Assembly (NCBI GenBank): GCA_015521095.1 | Contig: WAOU01000121.1 | Span: 1 to 19,108, forward strand | Source: Desulfurococcales archaeon | GTDB lineage: Archaea > Thermoproteota > Thermoprotei_A > Sulfolobales > Acidilobaceae | Reading direction: 5' to 3' | Length of the DNA: 19,108 bases | Shown here: piece by piece, positions 1 to 7,197 of the stretch | Numbering within the stretch: the stretch's first letter is position 1 | Layout: every line of letters begins with the position of its first letter | Position numbers and translations under genes: made by a program | Notes under the pieces: model-generated | What the model was told of the DNA's origin: nothing | The model's input: only the letters and a program-made list of their open reading frames with translations | The model's database searches: none

Positions 1-286
1 ATGACGAGTGTTCCAACGTTGGAAAAGGGACAGGAGTTGGGAATAAACTACTATCTGAGAGAGAAGAATGGCAGAGTATACCTCTACATGGTTATATGTA
101 AGAACGGTAGATGCAGACAGGAGAATATAGCAAACGTTGAAGCTCTCTACACAATCGCAAAATGGTTCAAGAACCGTGGACTACGCCTAGACAAACGCAC
201 AGTCGAAAAAATACTAGAACAAGTCCTAAACCGCAACTGCCCACCATGCAAGCATATGAAGGATAGGAGCCCCGCACCTGATTGTG

Positions 287-330
287 TGGCGGGCCCGGGG
301 GGATTTGAACCCCCGACCACTGGCTTAGGA
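287..330. other. Inferred att site (3' half of tRNA-Arg)
   Basis: SSV-type integrases recombine within the tRNA segment from the anticodon loop to the 3' end (44 bp in SSV1, from memory). The anticodon loop here lies near 325-333 and the encoded CCA ends at 287, so the att half-site should lie in this span. The matching direct repeat would be outside the window, to the left. The exact limits are inferred. Confidence 0.5.
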
Positions 331-364
331 GGCCAGCGCTCTGTCCTGGCTGAGCTACGGGCCC
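287..364 (-). tRNA. tRNA-Arg (anticodon CCT), CCA encoded
   Basis: The reverse strand folds into a full cloverleaf. The acceptor stem pairs GGGCCCG (364-358) with CGGGCCC (297-291). There is a D-arm GCTC/GAGC, an anticodon arm CTGGC/GCCAG with loop CTCCTAA giving anticodon CCT (reads AGG, Arg), a variable region TGGTC, and a T-arm GGGGG/CCCCC with loop TTCAAAT. Discriminator G is at 290 and CCA is encoded at 289-287. No intron is seen. Its 3' half is the attachment site of the integrase fragment read on the other strand, and the gene remains intact, as is usual after SSV-type integration. Confidence 0.96.
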
Positions 365-415
365 TTCTCTATGTGCCCGTTGCTGGTTCCTTCTTATTGG
401 TTTTTGTTGTGCGGG

Positions 416-426
416 TTTTAAAGGTT
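416..426 (-). promoter_or_regulatory. Candidate TATA/BRE of the tRNA-Arg gene
   Basis: Read on the minus strand this is AACCTTTAAAA, a good archaeal BRE plus TATA box. A start about 25 bases downstream would leave a leader of roughly 28 nt before the tRNA. A weaker A/T-rich stretch nearer 391-398 is an alternative. Confidence 0.35.
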
Positions 427-548
427 ATTTTTGATTCTTGTTTTACTGTTGGCTAACAGGTTGTGGTAATGGTATTGATATAGAATCATTCTATTATAAT
501 GTTAGATATTAAAGATATTTGTAATTTTTTGTAATACCACTGGCAGTA

Positions 549-556
549 TTTTTATA
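549..556 (+). promoter_or_regulatory. Candidate TATA box for the purine permease gene
   Basis: TTTTTATA lies 38-45 bases before the TTG start. Transcription would begin near 580, giving a very short leader that just includes the GGGGTG ribosome-binding site at 581-586. Confidence 0.45.
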
Positions 557-593
557 GAGGTAATGGATGTGTTTGTAATCGGGGTGTAAACCT

Positions 594-1967
594 TTGGCAG
601 GGGATAGTATTCTCGAGAGGCTGTTCCACATCTCCAAGCGTGGATCAAGCATACGTAAAGAGGTAATTGCTGGCCTCACAACGTTCATGACAATGGCGTA
701 TATCTTATTCGTGAACCCGGCGATTCTTGGAGTCGCTGGGATGCCAAAGGACGGAGTAGTAGCGGCCACTGCCCTATCCGCGGCAATAGCAACTATAATA
801 ATGGGTCTTCTAGCAAACGCCCCTTATGCCCTCGCTCCAGGAATGGGCCTGAACGCCTATTTCGCATTCACAGTAGTACCCTTCACGGCGGCAGTTCTTG
901 CGGAGAAGGGTATAGATGGAGTAGAGCCTTGGCAGATCGCACTTGGCGCAGTTCTCGTTGAAGGTATTGTGTTCATAATATTATCGTTGACGCGGGTTAG
1001 AAGCGCAGTAGCGAACGCTATACCTATGAACCTAAAATATAGTATAGCAGCTGGAATTGGGCTTTTCTTGACTCTCATTGGATTCGCAGATGCTGGAATC
1101 ATTAGACCCTCAAGTTTCGCTATAGAATTCAACACACAAGCATTTACACAGCCAGCTCCACTCCTCGCAATACTCTTCACACTACTTGCAGGGGCATTAA
1201 TGGCTCTAAGAGTACCAGGAGCACTCCTCATTTCGATAATCGCGGCTATGCTCGTTGGATGGATAGGAAACGTAAGTAGTCCTCCAGAAGCACTCCTCAG
1301 CACACCCTCTTTCACAGCGGCGTTCAAAGCAGACGTAGCCGGACTACTAGACCTGGGTATAGCGGCCGCGGTAGCAATAGTATTCACCTTCTTCATAGTA
1401 GACTTCTTCGACACTCTAGGAACAGTAACAGGACTCTCCGCAATGGCAGGACTAATGAAAGAGAACGGGGAAATAGAGAACCTAGATAAAATGCTGTTAT
1501 CCGACGCAATAGGAACAACAGTAGGAGCCGTACTAGGAACCAGCACGGTCACTACCTATATAGAGAGCGCCGCAGGAGTAGAGGAAGGAGGTAGAACCGG
1601 TCTAACAGCGATTGTCGTAGGAATACTGTTCCTCCTAGGACTCGTTTTCACACCAGTATTCACGGCTACGCCAGCCTACGCGACGGCACCAGCACTGATA
1701 ATAGTAGGACTACTCATGGCCTCGGCAATAAACAAGATCGAGCTAAAAGACCCTACAGAGTCGCTCCCAGCATTCTTAACAATAGCAGGGATACCATTCA
1801 CATTTAGCATAGCAGACGGAATGGCGCTAGGTTTCATAAGCTATGTATTTCTGAAAATAGCGACTGGCAGATGGAGAGAGCTCAATCCAATACTAGTAAT
1901 AGTAGCACTAATATTCCTAGTATACTTCGTGAGCCTTCCACGAATACATGCAAGCATAACAGGCTAA
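594..1967 (+). CDS. NCS2 family purine permease, AzgA/PbuG-like (guanine/hypoxanthine/adenine)
   Basis: This is an integral membrane nucleobase permease of 457 aa, the normal length for AzgA-type members of the NCS2 (xanthine/uracil permease) superfamily, which import hypoxanthine, guanine or adenine, probably by proton symport. The N-terminus has the family block IRKEVIAGLTTFMTMAYI (about residues 21-38). It is followed by APGMGLNAYFAFTVV around residue 85, the helix-10 type block VDFFDTLGTVTGL, and the STVTTYIESAAGVEEGGRTG block. About 14 hydrophobic segments are expected. An in-frame TAA at 576 leaves TTG 594 as the first usable start, preceded by GGGGTG at 581-586. The gene stands alone, just outside the integrated-element border. 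Purine salvage fits, but the exact substrate cannot be read from sequence. Confidence 0.93.
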   Translation: MAGDSILERLFHISKRGSSIRKEVIAGLTTFMTMAYILFVNPAILGVAGMPKDGVVAATALSAAIATIIMGLLANAPYALAPGMGLNAYFAFTVVPFTAAVLAEKGIDGVEPWQIALGAVLVEGIVFIILSLTRVRSAVANAIPMNLKYSIAAGIGLFLTLIGFADAGIIRPSSFAIEFNTQAFTQPAPLLAILFTLLAGALMALRVPGALLISIIAAMLVGWIGNVSSPPEALLSTPSFTAAFKADVAGLLDLGIAAAVAIVFTFFIVDFFDTLGTVTGLSAMAGLMKENGEIENLDKMLLSDAIGTTVGAVLGTSTVTTYIESAAGVEEGGRTGLTAIVVGILFLLGLVFTPVFTATPAYATAPALIIVGLLMASAINKIELKDPTESLPAFLTIAGIPFTFSIADGMALGFISYVFLKIATGRWRELNPILVIVALIFLVYFVSLPRIHASITG

Positions 1968-1994
1968 TCTCACCAGTATACTGTTTAATACACC

Positions 1995-2004
1995 TTTTTC
2001 TTTT
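1995..2004 (+). terminator. Candidate T-rich terminator after the purine permease
   Basis: TTTTTCTTTT lies 28 bases after the stop codon. Archaeal RNA polymerase commonly terminates at such T-tracts without a hairpin. Confidence 0.4.
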
Positions 2005-2045
2005 CCCATATACAATAATAATCTTAACAATACTGTGCTTGTCTC

Positions 2046-2057
2046 AGCGATATCGCT
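2046..2057. repeat. 12-bp perfect palindrome between convergent genes
   Basis: AGCGATATCGCT reads the same on both strands. It lies in the 109-bp gap between the 3' ends of the purine permease and ABC permease genes, and shares the core CGATATCG with the palindrome at 11486-11497. Function is unknown. Confidence 0.5.
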
Positions 2058-2076
2058 AATATATTGTGTGAGGATA

Positions 2077-3315
2077 TTATGCTTCTATAGCTCTCTCTAA
2101 CAATTTCCTATATGTCAATACTCCGAGCGCAAGAACTACTATTGTGGCTATGATCGATGGAACAGCATCGTATAGGGCCTCACCGGGAGATACGCCGTAT
2201 ATGAGTATTTTCCGGACATCCTCCATTAGTCTCGACAATGGCCAGATATCTGCGAATCCCCGTATCCACTCAGGAAGTATCTCCCTCGGAACTACTAGTC
2301 CGCCGGCGAACATGACTGGCCACGCGATAGCGTTCGCCAGTATACCGGCTCCCTCAGGGGTCCGTGCAAGTGGAGCAATGAGTAATCCTACGGCTATAGA
2401 GAAGAGGGTTCCAGTGAATAGTAATAGTGAGATCACAGCCACAGATGCGGGGCTAAGGCCTTGGTATCTTGCTCCAACCGCAAGACTTACACCGAATACA
2501 GCTATTGATGCTAAAGCGACAGCTACCATGCCCGATATTATGTCGGAGGCCAGTATTTCTTTCCCGGATATTGGGTTTGATAACAATACTCTTAGAGAGC
2601 CTTCTCTCTTTCTCTCAATAACGCTAGATACTCCGGTGAAGAGTCCGACGAACAGGCTCTCCACGCCTATCATAGCTATCGCATAGAAGGCCTTTATCCC
2701 CGCGCTCGTTGCTATAAGGGGTGGAGTGTACGTGTTCTCTGTGGTTTTAAGAGGGTTCTCTATTAAGCGTAGCCATTTTATCGTATAGTTATAGTATTCG
2801 GGTGGTATGGAGATGTTTCCTTTCTCCATGTATTCTATGCTGGTATTGATATATTGTGATCTGATCTGGTCTGCGAAGCCGTTTAAAAACCCCTCCAAGT
2901 AGCCTGAGGCTATGCGGCCGTCATTCGTATCAACGGTGTAGAGTATTACTTGTCCTTGGAATCCACTTAGTAGATTACTTGTGAAGTTGGAAGGTATGTA
3001 TAGTCCAGCGCTAACCTTTCCCTTAGAAACCGCGGCCTCAAGATCACTGGTCGTCTTATACATTTTCACGTTGAAGAGGCCGCTTTCATTCATTGCATCA
3101 ACAAGTATGCAGCCCATGCAGGTGTCATTCATAGGATTATCGGTATTACACACTCCTACTGTAACTGGATTTGCCTGGGGATTGCCCCAGATGGCAACCA
3201 TTAATCCATACCATAGGAGGGGGAAAAGTATTACCCAGAACAATATCTCCTTGTATCTAAAGAGTCCTCTGAGGAACACGTAGGTCTCGCTCAGAACCCT
3301 CCATATCACGGCCAA
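2077..3315 (-). CDS. ABC-2 type transporter permease
   Basis: This is the membrane subunit of an ABC exporter, paired with the ATPase directly upstream. One hydrophobic helix (LFWVILFPLLWYGLMVAIW) near the N-terminus is followed by an extracytoplasmic region of about 170 residues with Asn-glycosylation sequons and three close cysteines (CNTDNPMNDTCMGC). Five or so C-terminal helices then contain the typical 'SVIERKREGSLRVLLSNP' cytosolic segment of ABC-2 permeases. The frame is open to an ATG at 3348. However, GGAGGTG at 3329-3323 lies 7 nt before TTG 3315, one base after the ATPase stop codon (3317), so TTG 3315 is the likely start, giving 412 codons. Coupled translation is expected. Substrate unknown: members export drugs, lipids, polysaccharide or peptides. 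Confidence 0.88.
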   Translation of the reverse strand: MAVIWRVLSETYVFLRGLFRYKEILFWVILFPLLWYGLMVAIWGNPQANPVTVGVCNTDNPMNDTCMGCILVDAMNESGLFNVKMYKTTSDLEAAVSKGKVSAGLYIPSNFTSNLLSGFQGQVILYTVDTNDGRIASGYLEGFLNGFADQIRSQYINTSIEYMEKGNISIPPEYYNYTIKWLRLIENPLKTTENTYTPPLIATSAGIKAFYAIAMIGVESLFVGLFTGVSSVIERKREGSLRVLLSNPISGKEILASDIISGMVAVALASIAVFGVSLAVGARYQGLSPASVAVISLLLFTGTLFSIAVGLLIAPLARTPEGAGILANAIAWPVMFAGGLVVPREILPEWIRGFADIWPLSRLMEDVRKILIYGVSPGEALYDAVPSIIATIVVLALGVLTYRKLLERAIEA

Positions 3316-3316
3316 T

Positions 3317-4267
3317 TTAAGCCACCTCCGAAACGCTAGTTGTACCATGCAGGAGCTCGCCAGTGACTTCGAGGAAAACTTGTTCTAGCCCTGGACGGAT
3401 AACCTCAATGCTCTCAAGAACAAGTCCTTGCTGGAGCAATGTTTCTACGATTTTAGGAAGCTCAGAGCTAGGATCATCTACTATAATAGTGAGCTCTCTA
3501 TCTTGTTGATAATATTTCCATTTCAGCATGAGATCCTTTACAGGAGAAGACGCCAGTTTAACTCTAATCGAGGACTTTCTCGCGTATCGTGTTATGAGAG
3601 ATCTAGGAGATCCCTCTGCCGCTATCCTACCCCTATGGAATATGTAGACATAGTCTGAGTGTCTTTCTGCTTCCTCGGCTATGTGGGTCGACAACAGTAT
3701 GGTCTTATCACGTGAGAGATCTCTCAATAGCCTCCATAGTCTTTCACGGGCCGCGGGATCCAGGCCGCTTGTAGGTTCATCTAAAACAAGTATTCTTGGG
3801 TTCCCAACTAGGGCAGCCGCGATTGCTAGTCTCCGCCTTTGCCCTCCACTGAGCTTGTCTACTCTGTGCTTAGCATATTCAGATAATTCTACTTGGTCTA
3901 ATACCTCTAGGGCTCTATTCTTTGCTTTTCCCGGGGAGAGCCCTCTAATCAGGCCGAACCATATAAGGTTTTCTAACGCCGAGAGTTTTCCCCGAAACGG
4001 CATGTCTTGGGGAGCGTATCCTAGGCACATGCGTGCTAGAACTGCTTGTCTCCTGTCGCCCCATAGATCATACCCGCAGATCCTTATTTGGCCACTTGAC
4101 GGTCGTAAAGATCCTGTGAGCATGTTTAGCGTTGTTGTTTTGCCACTTCCATTCGGTCCCATGAGCGTTGTTATGCTTCCTTCTTCCACCCTGAGAGATA
4201 TATTGTCCACAGCTAGGTATCCGTTAGGATATCTTTTAGACAGGTTGTATGCTTCTATAATGGCCAA
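3317..4267 (-). CDS. ABC-2 type transporter ATP-binding protein
   Basis: This is the cytoplasmic nucleotide-binding subunit, 316 aa, of the DrrA/CcmA-like type that drives ABC-2 exporters. Walker A is GPNGSGKTT (37-45), the Q-loop is in GYAPQD, the signature is LSGGQRRR, Walker B plus catalytic Glu is ILVLDEPTSGLD, and the switch His is in LLSTHIAEEA. About 90 C-terminal residues after the core form the accessory domain usual in this group. The start is TTG 4267 with GGTG 8 nt upstream (4279-4276). It is the first gene of a two-gene operon with the permease. The 176 bp upstream, to aIF5A, is AT-rich and must hold the promoter, but no single TATA box stands out. Confidence 0.92.
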   Translation of the reverse strand: MAIIEAYNLSKRYPNGYLAVDNISLRVEEGSITTLMGPNGSGKTTTLNMLTGSLRPSSGQIRICGYDLWGDRRQAVLARMCLGYAPQDMPFRGKLSALENLIWFGLIRGLSPGKAKNRALEVLDQVELSEYAKHRVDKLSGGQRRRLAIAAALVGNPRILVLDEPTSGLDPAARERLWRLLRDLSRDKTILLSTHIAEEAERHSDYVYIFHRGRIAAEGSPRSLITRYARKSSIRVKLASSPVKDLMLKWKYYQQDRELTIIVDDPSSELPKIVETLLQQGLVLESIEVIRPGLEQVFLEVTGELLHGTTSVSEVA

Positions 4268-4443
4268 TGGACTGGCACCAAGAAAATATGTAGTGTGTTT
4301 TTCGAGTATATGTTTTATCGGGTACTATAATATGATGGGATAGATTGTAAATATCAGCGTAGAAGAACGCCAAGTTATTGAGACAGGTTAAGGAGAAGAG
4401 GAAGATCTTATTTCATCCTTGATGAATATTAGGATGTGTGGGG

Positions 4444-4848
4444 CTAGGAGCTTCTTACTCTCATAATCTTGGGACGGCCCATGATAATCCAGTATTCTAC
4501 TGTTACTCCAGGCTGTAGCTTCGAGACGAGTTGCTCGTCGTCCGTCGGTTTCTCTACTTCGAAGGTGTCATAGGTCTCCATGTCCATTATCTGTAGTACA
4601 TCGCCCATGTCTGCGAGAATCTGTCCCAGCCTCTTCTCGATTATAGGTACTTGTACTCTTGTATCGACTGGTGCTACAAGCGTCTTCTTCTGACCTGTGA
4701 AGACACTTATCGCCACTACGTGGGCTTTCGCGCTTCCGTGTTTACCTGTTTTTGCCCGGGTTATTTCGACGATTCTGCATGGCTCTCCGTCGATAACTAT
4801 GTAGCTTCCCTTCTTGAGGTCTCCGAGAGTCGCATAGTTTACGCTCAC
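4444..4848 (-). CDS. eif5A: Translation factor aIF5A (hypusine-containing)
   Basis: This is archaeal initiation factor 5A, which binds the ribosome between the P and E sites and relieves stalled peptide-bond formation. The hypusination loop [11 protein letters not shown] is intact, with the modified Lys at residue 36 of this start. The C-terminal OB-fold half continues through [18 protein letters not shown] to [11 protein letters not shown] 4848 gives 134 aa beginning [12 protein letters not shown], which aligns with the usual archaeal N-terminus, and GGGTGA at 4859-4854 is a good ribosome-binding site. An upstream in-frame ATG at 4863 would add five residues and would be leaderless with respect to the TATA box, so it remains an alternative. 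The gene appears monocistronic and divergent from the next gene. Confidence 0.95.
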   Translation of the reverse strand: MSVNYATLGDLKKGSYIVIDGEPCRIVEITRAKTGKHGSAKAHVVAISVFTGQKKTLVAPVDTRVQVPIIEKRLGQILADMGDVLQIMDMETYDTFEVEKPTDDEQLVSKLQPGVTVEYWIIMGRPKIMRVRSS

Positions 4849-4884
4849 TATATTCACCCGCATAACATTAGGGATTATGCCGGG

Positions 4885-4892
4885 TTATAAAA
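4885..4892 (-). promoter_or_regulatory. TATA box of the aIF5A gene
   Basis: TTTTATAA on the minus strand, preceded by a BRE-like AGG. Its centre is about 26 bases from 4863, so transcripts should begin at or very near the ATG at 4863. This gives either a leaderless message or a 15-nt leader for GTG 4848. Confidence 0.55.
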
Positions 4893-4951
4893 CCTAATAT
4901 ACGATGCACTGCAATCCATGAATATATGACTCGTACTACTGGGGGCAAGTA

Positions 4952-5494
4952 ATGGCCTGGAATCTCGAGAAGATACTCATATATACATCTATAGGCTTCG
5001 TCGTCATTGCTCTTGCAATAATAATTGGCTATGTATCGTTGCAGGGTCCGAGTTATTCATGGCTTTCCAACGGCTCATACGCAGAATATACCGCGAACGT
5101 ATCTCTCCAAGGACTGAATTTAATATACAAGATCAGGCTGGAACTAGTAAATAGCACCGAGGATTATGCGAGGCTACTATTGATCTCATCCAGAACCGCT
5201 CCAGGTTCCGGTGAAATAACCACGGGAACCGCGGACGTCTACTTTTACTATTCAAACAGGACATTCATACTGGACGATCTAGCTCCAACAGCATACAATA
5301 CTACGACCATAACGGTAAACGGCAGAGAATACAATTGCATAGTCTACACGTACAAAGACAATACCGGCATACTATACCTCTATGTTGATCAAGAAACTTA
5401 TTTTCCGGTAAGATGGGTCTTTAAAGACGCAATCGGTGGATATATGGATCTAGTCTACGATCTCACTGATACGAATATTGAGGGCCTCCGATAA
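4952..5494 (+). CDS. Uncharacterised membrane-anchored extracytoplasmic protein
   Basis: The product is 180 aa and I do not recognise its family. One N-terminal hydrophobic helix (about residues 8-30, IYTSIGFVVIALAIIIGYV) has no clear signal-peptidase site and should act as a signal anchor. The remaining 150 residues are polar and beta-rich, with many N-glycosylation sequons (NGS, NVS, NST, NRT, NTT), as expected outside an archaeal cell. A single Cys lies near residue 130. The pattern of Tyr-rich strands resembles small secreted domains that bind a surface partner, but that is only impression. The start is ATG 4952 with GGGGG at 4941-4945. It stands alone, divergent from aIF5A and convergent with ttuA. 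Confidence 0.75.
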   Translation: MAWNLEKILIYTSIGFVVIALAIIIGYVSLQGPSYSWLSNGSYAEYTANVSLQGLNLIYKIRLELVNSTEDYARLLLISSRTAPGSGEITTGTADVYFYYSNRTFILDDLAPTAYNTTTITVNGREYNCIVYTYKDNTGILYLYVDQETYFPVRWVFKDAIGGYMDLVYDLTDTNIEGLR

Positions 5495-5507
5495 CTTGTG
5501 TTAACTG

Positions 5508-5528
5508 GGGGAGTAAACATTCCTCCCC
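5508..5528. terminator. Hairpin at a convergent gene junction
   Basis: GGGGAG (5508-5513) pairs with CTCCCC (5523-5528) around a 9-nt loop. An outer GTTAA (5500-5504) / TTAAC (5534-5538) pair can extend it. It fills the 39-bp gap between the two stop codons and may end transcription in both directions. A U-tract is absent, so this is tentative. Confidence 0.4.
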
Positions 5529-5533
5529 GAATC

Positions 5534-6496
5534 TTAACCACTACCATGTCCCAACGTTGAAAAATATCTTCTAACCTCGGGCCCAGCCGGTGACTTTCTC
5601 AACCTCCTAGTAATACGGCAGAAACTACACTCTCCTCCAAGACTCAATAATCCACAATGCCTGCAGGGCTGAGCCTCAACAATCTTTGGATAGTCAGAAC
5701 CCTTTCTCGCTAGCATTTTTACGTACTGTATCTTGATACTTGGAAACTTTTCTTCTAGCTTGTTAAGGAACTCCTTGATCGTGAAGTCAAGCGAATCAAG
5801 CCTAGCGTGAGGACATTCCTCATGGTAATAAGGGAGTCCTCGGAGCAGGGAGTAGAGGAACGATTCTTTCTCATATACAGTGTAGAGCGGTTTTATTTTG
5901 CGGACTGCAAGGCCATTAATAGTCTCAGATACGGGAACAAGTTTTCCAATATTCTCCAGGTTCTGGAACAGGAACTCCTTGAGAGCATAGGAACCGACAT
6001 CATCCGCGTTATGACCAGTTGCAACACTATCAGCTCCAAGCTCTATACCAGCCGCATTCATCACGTATCGCTTCACGGTGCCACAGACGCTACAGGCCCT
6101 TCTTCTAAGCCTCATAGCCATCTCTGGAATACTGTATCCGAGCATCTCCTTAACATAGAAAATAACTAGCTCAAGGCCCAGCTTATCGGCGAGCTGAACA
6201 GAGGCCTCCCTACTCCTCCTACTATACTCGGGAATCCCTAGATCAATATGGAGAAGTATTAGCTCGAATCCTACCTGATCCCTTAAACGGTCAAGAACAC
6301 CTGCAAGGGTAGCACTATCCTTTCCACCACTAACCGCAGCGATTACTCTATCCCCTTTCTTAATCATCTTGTACTCCTTTATCGTGCGTTCAACTTTTCT
6401 TTCAAGAAATTCGATGAAGTGATCGGGGCAAAACCTTCTCCTTGCATATCGTAGATCTACAACAGCGGGTCTTCCACATATACTGCATCTAGCCAC
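5534..6496 (-). CDS. ttuA: tRNA 2-thiolation enzyme, TtuA/NcsA family
   Basis: This ATP-dependent sulfurtransferase adenylates a tRNA uridine and inserts sulfur, making s2T54/m5s2U54 (TtuA) or s2U34 (Ncs6/NcsA). Its 320 aa show an N-terminal zinc finger (C4, C7, C23, H26), the PP-loop SGGKDS (56-61), the C135-x2-C138 pair and C228, which match the three Cys ligands of the catalytic [4Fe-4S] cluster in characterised TtuA, and a C-terminal CRHCG...CSFC zinc finger. GTG 6496 lies inside the end of the sulfur-carrier gene (8-bp overlap), with GGGTG 7 nt upstream. The adjacent ubiquitin-like carrier ending in GG supports the TtuA/TtuB reading over an unrelated PP-loop role. U54 thiolation stabilises tRNA at high temperature. 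The target position, 54 or 34, cannot be settled by eye. Confidence 0.9.
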   Translation of the reverse strand: MARCSICGRPAVVDLRYARRRFCPDHFIEFLERKVERTIKEYKMIKKGDRVIAAVSGGKDSATLAGVLDRLRDQVGFELILLHIDLGIPEYSRRSREASVQLADKLGLELVIFYVKEMLGYSIPEMAMRLRRRACSVCGTVKRYVMNAAGIELGADSVATGHNADDVGSYALKEFLFQNLENIGKLVPVSETINGLAVRKIKPLYTVYEKESFLYSLLRGLPYYHEECPHARLDSLDFTIKEFLNKLEEKFPSIKIQYVKMLARKGSDYPKIVEAQPCRHCGLLSLGGECSFCRITRRLRKSPAGPEVRRYFSTLGHGSG

Positions 6497-6683
6497 CGCT
6501 TAGCACCCTAACAAGCACTATTTCATCATCTTCACTTATCCTCTGGGATTCCAGTACTGGCTTACCGTTGACAAGTGCAACATATGCTTCTCTACTATAG
6601 CCGAGTTTCCGGAAGATATCCTCTACCCTCTCAGCCTCCACATCGAGAATCTTGCCTTCAGGCAATACACGTACCTTTACCAT
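6489..6683 (-). CDS. Ubiquitin-like sulfur carrier (ThiS/MoaD/TtuB-like)
   Basis: This is a 64-aa beta-grasp protein ending in VLSGG. The C-terminal Gly-Gly is the site adenylated and thiocarboxylated in ThiS, MoaD, TtuB and archaeal SAMPs. Placement directly before, and overlapping, the TtuA-family gene points to sulfur delivery for tRNA 2-thiolation. The frame stays open for 27 more codons upstream, but those overlap the previous gene in another frame. ATG 6683 follows the upstream TAG by one base, has GGTG at 6693-6690, and gives the standard family length. No E1-like activating enzyme is encoded in the window, so it must be supplied from elsewhere. Confidence 0.85.
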   Translation of the reverse strand: MVKVRVLPEGKILDVEAERVEDIFRKLGYSREAYVALVNGKPVLESQRISEDDEIVLVRVLSGG

Positions 6684-6684
6684 C

Positions 6685-7005
6685 CTAGACACCGGGCTGA
6701 ACCCTCTCCACCAATAATATCTTCCCAGGAAGACTACCATCATGCTTCGAGTTTTCTGCCTCAAGCCATTCCTGTAAGCCTTTGTAGGGCGTAAATTCCA
6801 CTAATCTCCTTAGTTCCTTTATAGAGGGTTTCTCCACTAGCTCCTTGACCACTGCATATATCCATTCCGCCTTTTCTTCGTTCCAGATCATGAGTCTTGT
6901 TCCTGGCTCCAATCCTATCCAAGAGTAGAATGCGAGCTTCTTTCTCTCTGATAGTAGCCTTATCTGCTCCCCGTTTAAGCCCCTATATATTACCGGCTTA
7001 GGCAT
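6685..7005 (-). CDS. Small protein, possibly ASCH/PUA-like RNA-binding
   Basis: This 106-aa protein is the first gene of the operon with the sulfur carrier (1-bp spacing) and TtuA. It starts with a short segment PKPVIYRGLNGEQIRLL. It then has alternating strands (GTRLMIWNEEKAEWIYAVVKEL), a helix-rich centre and a closing strand GKILLVERVQ. Length and strand order recall the ASCH branch of the PUA fold, which binds RNA or modified nucleotides, but the diagnostic GxKxxExR motif is not evident, so this is a weak fold guess. Its operon position suggests a role with tRNA thiolation. The start is ATG 7005 with GGAGAGTGA around 7012-7020. Confidence 0.7.
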   Translation of the reverse strand: MPKPVIYRGLNGEQIRLLSERKKLAFYSWIGLEPGTRLMIWNEEKAEWIYAVVKELVEKPSIKELRRLVEFTPYKGLQEWLEAENSKHDGSLPGKILLVERVQPGV

Positions 7006-7043
7006 TTGCTCTCACTCTCCCAGACTATACATCTCCTCACGAT

Positions 7044-7051
7044 GTATAATC
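7044..7051 (-). promoter_or_regulatory. Candidate TATA box of the thiolation operon
   Basis: On the minus strand this reads GATTATAC. It is about 40 bases before ATG 7005, predicting a start near 7022 and a leader of about 17 nt that keeps the GGAGAG site. Confidence 0.35.
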
Positions 7052-7095
7052 TTTATGCAAGTATCCCCCTCGTAGCGTTGCCCATGATAAGGGTT

Positions 7096-7103
7096 AATTT
7101 AAA
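7096..7103 (+). promoter_or_regulatory. Candidate TATA box of the potassium channel gene
   Basis: The AATTTAAA run in GTTAATTTAAAGCC fits an archaeal TATA box. It predicts transcription from about 7125, which excludes starts upstream of that point in the channel frame and supports GTG 7198. Confidence 0.35.
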
Positions 7104-7197
7104 GCCCCCGACAAGTCAACTAGTACGGAATAGGATACTAGGAGTCCGACAATTACAACACTCGATAGGGCCTAGGAAAAAGGAGGTTAGAATAATA

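Larger units (their letters stand above)
1..456 (+). pseudogene. N-terminal fragment (int(N)) of an SSV-type tyrosine integrase
   Basis: The first ~95 codons resemble the N-terminus of fusellovirus (SSV1-type) integrases: a LGINYYLREKNGRVYLYM stretch matches the SSV1 'YILRERKGRYYVYK' region from memory, followed by a basic helical segment. The frame then enters the 3' half of the tRNA gene in antisense, giving GPGGFEPPTTGLGG, as SSV1 integrase does at its attP (PPGFEPGTSGSGG). In this family the att site lies inside int, so integration splits the gene: a short int(N) abuts the intact tRNA, and the larger int(C) with the catalytic residues sits at the far end of the element. Here the frame runs out of the tRNA into host sequence and stops at 454-456, with no R...HxxR...Y catalytic domain. 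Codons past roughly base 330 are therefore host read-through, not integrase. It could be a relic or the border of a still excisable element. The ATG is the first base of the window, so an earlier start cannot be excluded. Confidence 0.78.

Noticed and set aside
857..1552. Long open frame antisense to the purine permease
   Set aside because: It is a low-complexity Ser/Ala/Thr-rich translation typical of antisense of a membrane protein gene. The sense frame has clear family motifs.
4343..4443. Possible C/D sRNA after aIF5A (GGATGA ... CTGA on the minus strand)
   Set aside because: The C box has a mismatch at a key U, there is no terminal stem, and the spacing is long. The pyrimidine-rich stretch fits simple transcription termination.
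6684..6764. N-terminal extension of the sulfur carrier to ATG 6764
   Set aside because: It overlaps the upstream gene by about 80 bases and makes a non-family Trp/Arg-rich leader. ATG 6683 has its own GGTG site and gives the usual 64-residue beta-grasp length.
7006..7197. Upstream extension of the potassium channel from TTG 7006
   Set aside because: It abuts the start of the divergent operon, overlaps both promoters, and has no ribosome-binding site. GTG 7198 has GGAGGT 10 nt upstream and gives a standard N-terminus before the first helix.
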